From the NCBI RefSeq assembly GCF_032854445.1, contig NC_088295.1:30562470-30615384 (forward strand): 52,915 bases of DNA, read 5' to 3'. Both the position numbers and the translations under genes were made by a program. Below, piece by piece: positions 50,701 to 52,915 of this stretch; position 1 is the stretch's first letter, and the number at the start of each line of letters is the position of its first letter. The notes under the pieces are model-generated. The model had not been told where the DNA came from. It searched no databases and saw nothing but the letters and a program-made list of their open reading frames with translations. The DNA is from Liolophura sinensis (lineage: Eukaryota > Mollusca > Polyplacophora > Chitonida > Chitonidae).

Positions 50701-50888
50701 GCTCATCAAGTCCATGAAATGAAGTTCAAATAAACTCAACAATCTGAATCTACTAGACTGATCAAGGTGAATTCACTTACATGTTATTATCTGAGGGATC
50801 CACGTTCTCGGTCATCTTCATTCTCTTGCTATCGCACACACACACTGTCAAGTTTCTCTTCAGCATACATGTAATGTATAAGGTAATC
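2034..50888 (-). CDS. CELF2-like: CELF/Bruno-like RNA-binding protein gene, partial (8 exons: RRM1, RRM2, start of linker)
   Basis: Members of this family bind GU-rich RNA and control alternative splicing, translation and mRNA decay, in nucleus and cytoplasm. Joining eight minus-strand exons (50781-50888, 40229-40416, 27796-27878, 17333-17381, 6933-7067, 5290-5369, 4160-4300, 2034-2091) gives one open frame of about 273 residues. RRM1 is about residues 50-129, with RNP2 KMFVGQIP and RNP1 KGCCFVTF. RRM2 is about residues 141-219, with RNP2 KLFVGML and RNP1 RGCAFVTF. PADSEKR lies between them, and the CELF hallmark [12 protein letters not shown] follows RRM2. RRM3 and the stop codon are not in the window, and an exon upstream of 50888 is implied. 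Family assignment is very secure. The choice between CELF1/2-like (Bruno/aret type) and CELF3-6-like (bru-3 type) is less sure, because the residues are mixed, so the symbol is provisional. Confidence 0.95.
2092..4159. other. Intron 7 (between exons G and H)
   Basis: A 2.07-kb intron. It holds a plus-strand open stretch at 2407-2808 (133 codons, but opening with GTG and unlike any family I know). I see no transposon proteins and no RNA gene. The ACATGTA motif recurs (for example near 2620, 2830 and 3030). Confidence 0.7.
4160..4300 (-). CDS. CELF2-like: CELF exon G: end of RRM2 and start of divergent linker
   Basis: This exon is 141 nt, 47 codons in phase 0 at both ends. It begins [20 protein letters not shown], the diagnostic C-terminal strand and extension of RRM2, and continues [30 protein letters not shown]..., the W-N/A pair and the L-G-G-L...L-N/T-PQYLA block correspond to the CELF1/2 linker (ALNPQYLA-like ending). 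The acceptor is TTCATATAG and the donor is TGCA|GTAAGT. Because it is a multiple of three, it could be skipped in frame, which would remove the last RRM2 strand. Confidence 0.95.
4461..4799. mobile_element. Foldback/MITE-like element with ~80-bp imperfect terminal inverted repeats
   Basis: The left arm (about 4461-4545) contains ATTCAAATATTTGAATA, then GGTGGGCTTTATGAGCCATACT. The reverse complement of the right arm (about 4715-4799) reads CTCAAACATTTGAATT, then GGTGGGCTTTAAGGACCATACT. The outer ends (ATTTTTTGAGATCTTTTTG and ATTTTTTAGATTTTTGTG) also pair. The centre of about 170 bp carries no ORF. The structure fits a non-autonomous DNA transposon or foldback element. I could not define a target duplication, and the family is unknown. 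Confidence 0.6.
4990..5180 (-). repeat. Probable decayed SINE copy
   Basis: TTTATTTATTTTAGAATTGG, then TGTTT, a TATGCTCAG block, CACTTA, a degraded GGAGACC box and a CCAGC...TTGAG end follow the same order of blocks as the better copies at 31729 and 23071. The identity is low, so this is tentative. Confidence 0.35.
5290..5369 (-). CDS. CELF2-like: CELF exon F: RNP1 and helix 2 of RRM2
   Basis: This 80-nt exon encodes (G)[26 protein letters not shown]: the RNP1 core CAFVTF and helix 2 of RRM2. The acceptor is GTATTTTGCAG and the donor is GGAT|GTCAGT, which is weaker than the GTAAG/GTGAG donors on all the other exons. The length of 80 nt equals the vertebrate exon, and the phases are 1 to 0. 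The loop after helix 2 carries four histidines, where vertebrate CELF1/2 have HQ(S/A)QTME. Helix 2 (AQNAIKAMH) is otherwise as in CELF2. Confidence 0.96.
5370..6932. other. Intron 5 (between exons E and F)
   Basis: A 1.56-kb intron that contains an (AT)20 microsatellite at 5739-5779 and otherwise unremarkable AT-rich sequence. I find no ORF worth calling. Confidence 0.7.
5739..5779. repeat. (AT)20 microsatellite
   Basis: An uninterrupted alternating AT run about 370 nt upstream of exon F in the transcript. It is likely length-polymorphic. Confidence 0.95.
6933..7067 (-). CDS. CELF2-like: CELF exon E: first half of RRM2
   Basis: This 135-nt exon encodes (A)[28 protein letters not shown] and then [20 protein letters not shown]2 (KLFVGML), helix 1 and strands 2-3 of RRM2. 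The pyrimidine- and GU-rich acceptor ends TTTCAG|CAG, a NAGNAG tandem acceptor. Starting at 7067 gives N-A-V-E-E, as in vertebrate CELF1 (NAVEDRKLF). Starting at 7064 gives N-V-E-E and a 132-nt exon. The donor is AGGG|GTGAGT. The intron again falls in the RNP1 Gly codon, mirroring RRM1. VGML and CTVLRDPNG resemble CELF3-6 or bru-3 more than the VGM(I/V)SKK and CRILRGPDG of CELF1/2. Confidence 0.96.
7068..7100 (-). promoter_or_regulatory. GU-rich tract at the exon E acceptor (possible CELF site)
   Basis: The minus strand before exon E reads GTCTTTGTTTTCCTGTTTGT, then GTTTTCAG. It includes UGUUUGU, a core of the GU-rich element that CELF1-type proteins bind. The match is seen; autoregulation is inference. 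Confidence 0.4.
7141..7195 (-). repeat. SINE 3'-end fragment
   Basis: TATTTATTTATCTGACTGGT, then ACTTTAAGCCATACTCAAGAA, matches the tail-proximal end of the molluscan-type SINE (consensus-like GAGTACGGCGTAAA...CCAGTCAAATAAATAAA when reversed). Only this end remains. It lies 75 nt upstream of exon E in the transcript. Confidence 0.6.
15899..15916. repeat. Poly(A) run
   Basis: Eighteen consecutive A on the plus strand. I see no retroelement body attached. Confidence 0.8.
17141..17280. repeat. Imperfect ~50-bp tandem repeat
   Basis: Units begin AAATGTAAACCAAATTT (17141), CAATGTAAACTAGATTTTG (17191) and AAATATAAACCAAATTT (17240), with periods of 50 and 49 bp and about 2.7 copies. It sits just downstream of exon D in the transcript, and one unit contains the CAG|GTAAGT motif. 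Confidence 0.6.
17333..17381 (-). CDS. CELF2-like: CELF exon D: last strand of RRM1 and inter-RRM linker
   Basis: This 49-nt exon encodes [16 protein letters not shown] plus one base. [14 protein letters not shown] is the invariant end of RRM1 in CELF1/2 and Bruno proteins. The acceptor is CATATTTTTCAG and the donor is AATG|GTAAGC. The size of 49 nt and the phases (0 to 1) match the vertebrate exon. It is the smallest visible coding exon and is isolated between two introns of over 10 kb. It is not divisible by three, so skipping it would cause a frameshift. A second, perfect donor-like CAG|GTAAGT sits about 155 nt downstream, at 17179/17178. Confidence 0.96.
21048..21071. repeat. Perfect 24-bp palindrome of ACATGTA-type sequence
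   Basis: The left half is CATGTATGTACA and the right half is TGTACATACATG, exact reverse complements with no spacer. It is an extreme instance of the ACATGTA motif that recurs across the window. Confidence 0.85.
23059..23269 (+). mobile_element. tRNA-derived SINE with 12-bp target-site duplication
   Basis: The body (23071-23257) is flanked by identical TATACTATCTGA copies at 23059-23070 and 23258-23269. The plus-strand body starts ATAGTTGGTTAGTAAGTCCA (a remnant of a tRNA-like head with A-box and B-box pieces). It continues through GGCTTCCTCTCTGGCCGTAC, CTCTGCCCGGTTTCCTCTC and CTTGAGTACGGCGTAAACACC, and ends in an A-rich tail (CCAAACAAATTAATAAA). The family is widespread in molluscan genomes as I recall it, but I cannot name the subfamily. 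The perfect duplication marks a genuine retroposition. It is in antisense orientation to the host gene. Confidence 0.8.
25302..25326 (-). promoter_or_regulatory. G-quadruplex motif on the pre-mRNA sense strand
   Basis: The minus strand reads G6-T-G4-T-G6-CTTT-G3, four runs of at least three G with loops of 1, 1 and 4 nt. This meets the usual quadruplex pattern and would be present in the intron 3 RNA. Folding is not tested. Confidence 0.6.
27796..27878 (-). CDS. CELF2-like: CELF exon C: RNP1 and helix 2 of RRM1
   Basis: This 83-nt exon encodes (G)[27 protein letters not shown], the RNP1 core and second helix of RRM1. The acceptor is CTTTGATTTCAG and the donor is TGGG|GTAAGT. It enters in phase 1 and leaves in phase 0. 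The length and both phases equal those of the corresponding vertebrate CELF exon. The peptide is nearly identical to vertebrate CELF1/CELF2 ([21 protein letters not shown]), which shows strong constraint. Skipping it would shift the frame and destroy RRM1. A possible 8-nt microexon lies about 80 nt upstream, at 27961-27968. Confidence 0.96.
28398..28418. repeat. Near-perfect palindrome (10-bp arms, 1-nt spacer)
   Basis: ATATATGCAC and GTGCATATAT are exact reverse complements around a single T. The sequence is AT-rich and may be chance. Confidence 0.7.
31729..31950 (-). mobile_element. Near-full-length SINE copy
   Basis: On the minus strand it runs from GGGTGTGGCCTCCATGCC through a B-box-like GAGTTGAAGTCCAACTC, CATGCTGGCTT, GGAAGGTCTGCCAGGAAC, CTCAGCCTGGTTTCCTCCC and GAGTGCGGCGTAAATCACC to an A-rich tail (CAAATAAGTAAATAG). 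It has more of the tRNA-like head than the other copies. Flanking CTTTTAAA/CCTTTAAA may be a degraded target duplication. Confidence 0.75.
36155..36513. repeat. Imperfect ~140-bp direct duplication
   Basis: Unit 1 (36155-36293) and unit 2 (36370-36513) share ACCATTAAAATCCTTTCT, AAATGTACATCT-ATGAAATGAAGCA-type blocks, GGAGA-ACAGT and TAAAAGATTT...GAGCAT/TAAGCAT in the same order, separated by about 76 bp. This is an old local duplication, with no coding potential seen. Confidence 0.65.
37047..37092. repeat. 17-bp tandem repeat, 2.7 copies
   Basis: TGTCTACATGTACCAAA is repeated exactly twice (37047-37063, 37064-37080), followed by a partial third copy. The unit contains the ACATGTA motif. Confidence 0.9.
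37992..38052 (-). repeat. SINE tail fragment with (ATTT)n
   Basis: About six ATTT units are followed by GATTGGTATTTTACGCCATACTTAAGAATTC pieces, the 3' end of the same SINE in minus orientation. The rest is not visible. Confidence 0.65.
40229..40416 (-). CDS. CELF2-like: CELF exon B: leader and first half of RRM1
   Basis: This 188-nt exon encodes [20 protein letters not shown] and then RRM1 from RNP2 (IKMFVGQIP) through helix 1 ([13 protein letters not shown]) and strand 2 to [17 protein letters not shown](M/L)FVGQ(I/V)PR is the family signature at the start of RRM1. The acceptor follows a strong pyrimidine tract (TTTTTTCTTTCTCTACAG). The donor is AAAG|GTAAGA, so the intron falls inside the Gly codon of RNP1, as in other CELF genes. 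A 15-nt direct repeat at the 5' edge (CAGTATGAATTCAAG, then CAGTATGAATTCTCA) makes the MNSS/MNS repeat and creates alternative in-frame acceptors with exon starts at 40413 and 40398. The loop [10 protein letters not shown] is one residue pattern shared with bru-3/CELF3-6 types, whereas CELF1/2 of vertebrates have a longer RDRSQNPPQSKG. Confidence 0.95.
44515..44544. repeat. Hairpin with perfect 10-bp stem
   Basis: GATTCCTTGT and ACAAGGAATC flank a 10-nt loop. A second potential stem (GGGGTC/GACCCC, 44487-44507) lies just before it. I do not recognise an RNA family. Confidence 0.7.
47912..47956. repeat. 22/23-bp tandem repeat, two copies
   Basis: CTTTTTTTGGTCTGACAATG and CTTTTTTGGCCTGACAATG follow one another directly. 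Confidence 0.8.
49095..49224 (+). mobile_element. 5'-truncated SINE copy with near-perfect target duplication
   Basis: The body (about 49105-49214) contains GGCTCTGCCCGGTTTCCTCC, CATAATGCTGGCC and CAAGTGAAATATTCCTGAGT, and an AATAAATAAAATAAATAG tail. AATCTGAAGA before it and AATCTGCAGA after it (9 of 10 identical) look like the target duplication, so the copy was already truncated when it inserted. Confidence 0.65.
50781..50888 (-). CDS. CELF2-like: CELF exon A: first visible exon with translation start region
   Basis: The acceptor reads TTTTTCATTTAG and the donor ACAT|GTAAGTG. The exon is 108 nt. Three in-frame ATGs could start the protein: 50866 ([15 protein letters not shown]...), 50821 ([13 protein letters not shown]) and 50815 ([11 protein letters not shown]). 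The two inner ATGs have A at -3, while the outer one has T at -3, so I favour 50821 or 50815. The frame has no stop before the acceptor, so coding could also enter from an upstream exon. An overlapping out-of-frame ATG at 50870 opens a 13-codon uORF that ends at 50829. The exon ends two bases into a codon (AT), which joins the C at the start of exon B to give Ile. I infer that this exon belongs to the gene from the correct phase, the good splice sites and the strand. I recognise no family signature in the leader itself. Confidence 0.75.
50829..50870 (-). other. Short upstream ORF overlapping the longest CELF leader
   Basis: The ATG at 50870 opens [13 protein letters not shown] followed by TAG. 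It overlaps the +1-shifted ATG at 50866 and stops 7 nt before the ATG at 50821. It could modulate which start is used. This is inferred from sequence only; its translation is unknown. Confidence 0.4.
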
Positions 50889-52915
50889 CTAAATGAAAAA
50901 CAGTCTTAGTATCAATTCATCAACTCCTTTGTTCTTTACACACTGGCCAGCCCATAAACATACATGAACAACCTCTTGCCAGACACTAGTAGTGGCACAT
51001 GGTCCAACTTCCACTACGACAAGACTTTTCCCTAGGCCAGTTAAATCCAACAGTTATGAGCACGAGTAGCAGCAGCAGTTGGAAGATACCTTAAAACAGT
51101 GCTGCAAACTCCCCATGTCCACTCCCACAACGCCAGTCTGAACACGCCACAAGGCTCAGTGAGACATTCCAGTGTTGAGGGATCTTAGAAAGTCTATTGT
51201 AAACACCACCATCGGGCTGCTGGAGACATGGGGCGTTGAGGCCTGCTGCTGGGACTATACATATGGAGAGCTGGCAGTGAGAGAGCTGGACCACTACAAT
51301 GGCCTGTGTTGGAGGATAGGGCTAACACTGAACTACATCTGGCAGAGCCACTGCTAATAGCCACATCCTAAACAGCCTTGCAGGCCAGCCAGGGGAATAG
51401 GGTGCAGTGTGCGTGTCTGATTGCTGATGGATCTTTAAGCTGCCTCACAATTAATGTCGGGCTATAATCACTCAAACAACCATGTGTGCTGCAGTTTTCA
51501 TCAAATGCCAGCAGTCTGGAGGCTTCTCTTGTCCACTCTCAATCCCTCCTAATATACATGTTCCATACTGATACGAAGCTTCAGAGCAGTCTGGCTTTGT
51601 CAGCAAGCCGCAGATAATTTACGCCAACTCCACCATAAACACTCCTGATCAAGTTTTTTTAATATCTGATCTGGAAATTTCTGTTCACAGGAAGTGTAAT
51701 CCCACTAACTTTTGACAGCGTTATCCCATCAGAATTACCGCACCTCGTATCACCAGATGTGGGAGAAAGCTTCATTTGCATCACACAGTATTAATTTTTA
51801 TGGAATCCAAATAGAGGAAATGACTTTACGTCAAATATTTCGCACGCTGAAGCAGCTCCAATGAGTCTGAGAATGTTCGATAATTAATGTCTCTCATCAA
51901 CAGCATCTCTGGGACACTCATAACAATAGTTCAAACCGATCATCTACACCACCGCCAAGATTCAATCCCTACAAAAAGCCAATAATGCTTTTGCTAGCGG
52001 AAATATTTTCCAATCAATGCCCCCCAAAGCTGGACACCACACTGGGAGCAGGTTATCAAGCAAGAATAACTGTTGACCGTGATCAGAACAGCATGGGGTC
52101 ATGGCTTGATTACAGTAGTCTGCATTTTCCGCCTGTTTTATAACCCTATTCCACACATCTCCTCCATTCAGCAGACAAACAGTCCGCCATAATTCCACAA
52201 TCATTATTAAATATCGACAGTCTACAGAGAAACCAGCCATGTATTACTGGACCTTTCGTCCCAACGCCCTATACGTTTCCACTTCAAAGACGAGTAAATT
52301 AAATAGAGTGACTGAAATGTAATCAAATCATTGCTCCTTACATTTAACGAGAATTTCTCTGATCACATTTGTTGCTAACGTATCCTTTGTGAGGAAGTAA
52401 AGCGAGGTCAAGATGGAAGCATGCCAGTGTCTGCTAACAGCATTTTGTGGGCCTGTTTCCAGTTGAACACTTCTGTGCCACCACCCAGGAAATGTCCAAA
52501 TGTACAGAAAAAACAGGTCATCAAAAAAAATACATATCCTAAAATAAGATCAACCCCACTGCCATGGTTGAGACCGTAACACTGCCCATTTAACTGTGCA
52601 TGGCAATCTTGTTTCCCAAATAAGTAGTTTCTTTGAAGAGTGACGTCAAGAAAGGTTTACTTTTAAATCTGATCTGCATCATGCTTGATTTTCATGATTG
52701 GTCAATTCAAATGGCAAGGCAGAAGTGTATGCAAGGAAATTGGGCACACCACATCTACTTGATTAAAGCATGCCAAAACTACCACAAATTTTCCTATGCA
52801 GTTCTAATGGTTTACAACTTTGTACGAACTATGGGGAACATCTTCCCAATATGCCCACCAATACAGTACAACATTAGTGCTGGAGTGCCCAGACGAGGCA
52901 CCTACACATACCTTA
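50889..52915. other. Upstream flank or intron 5' of exon A
   Basis: This must be intronic if the acceptor of exon A is used. It has few or no ACATGTA motifs and more varied, richer sequence than the introns below it, so it may hold regulatory elements. At the very edge, the minus strand reads TAAG|GTATGT (donor at 52911), which could be the end of an upstream exon that is cut off by the window. Confidence 0.45.

Larger units (their letters stand above)
40417..50780. other. Intron 1 (between exons A and B), about 10.4 kb
   Basis: Particularly dense in ACATGTA motifs. Contents: a 5'-truncated SINE (49095-49224), a 22-bp tandem repeat (47912-47956), a strong hairpin (44515-44544) and a 141-codon minus-strand open stretch (45922-46347) that I do not recognise. 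I see no second gene. Confidence 0.65.

Noticed and set aside
51962-52240. 92-codon minus-strand frame upstream of exon A
   Set aside because: It is on the gene strand and Cys-rich, but has no family signature, no visible donor in the right phase, and no link to exon A.
1-52915. Autonomous transposon, retroviral or viral proteins
   Set aside because: No reverse transcriptase, transposase, integrase or capsid-like motif was seen in any frame; only short non-autonomous elements are present.
1-52915. Bacterial-type features (operons, ribosome binding sites, CRISPR arrays)
   Set aside because: The window is clearly eukaryotic with spliced exons; the short tandem repeats lack regular spacers.

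Overview
This window is eukaryotic. It holds one recognisable protein-coding gene, on the minus strand, broken into eight visible exons that cover only about 0.8 kb of 52.9 kb. The product is a CELF/Bruno-like (CUGBP-Elav-like family) RNA-binding protein. The visible part encodes about 273 residues: an N-terminal leader, RRM1, RRM2 and the start of the divergent linker. RRM3 and the C-terminus must lie beyond the left edge (below position 2034). At least one upstream exon must lie above 50888, because the first visible exon opens with a splice acceptor.

The DNA suggests a lophotrochozoan, most likely a mollusc. It is AT-rich with long introns, it is full of the palindromic ACATGTA motif, and it carries several copies of a short tRNA-derived SINE whose core (CTCTGCCCGGTTTCCTC... 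and GAGTACGGCGTAAA-type blocks) I recognise from molluscan genomes. The species cannot be determined.

Layout, reading the gene 5' to 3' (right to left). Exon A (50781-50888) carries the translation start region. Intron 1 is about 10.4 kb. Exon B (40229-40416) holds the leader and the first half of RRM1. Intron 2 is about 12.4 kb. Exon C (27796-27878) holds RNP1 of RRM1. Intron 3 is about 10.4 kb. Exon D (17333-17381) holds the end of RRM1. Intron 4 is about 10.3 kb. Exon E (6933-7067) holds the first half of RRM2. Exon F (5290-5369) holds RNP1 of RRM2. Exon G (4160-4300) holds the end of RRM2 and the linker. Exon H (2034-2091) holds more linker. Every junction splices in frame. The 83/49/135/80-nt sizes of exons C to F match the exon sizes I recall for vertebrate CELF genes.

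The introns carry SINE copies (one with a perfect 12-bp target duplication), a foldback MITE-like element, small tandem and segmental duplications, a sense-strand G-quadruplex motif and many short spurious ORFs. I see no second gene that I can name. The most interesting material concerns splicing of the gene itself: tandem in-frame acceptors on three of the eight exons, a GU-rich tract of the type CELF proteins bind at one of them, and candidate unannotated microexons. All of these can be checked with RNA-seq.
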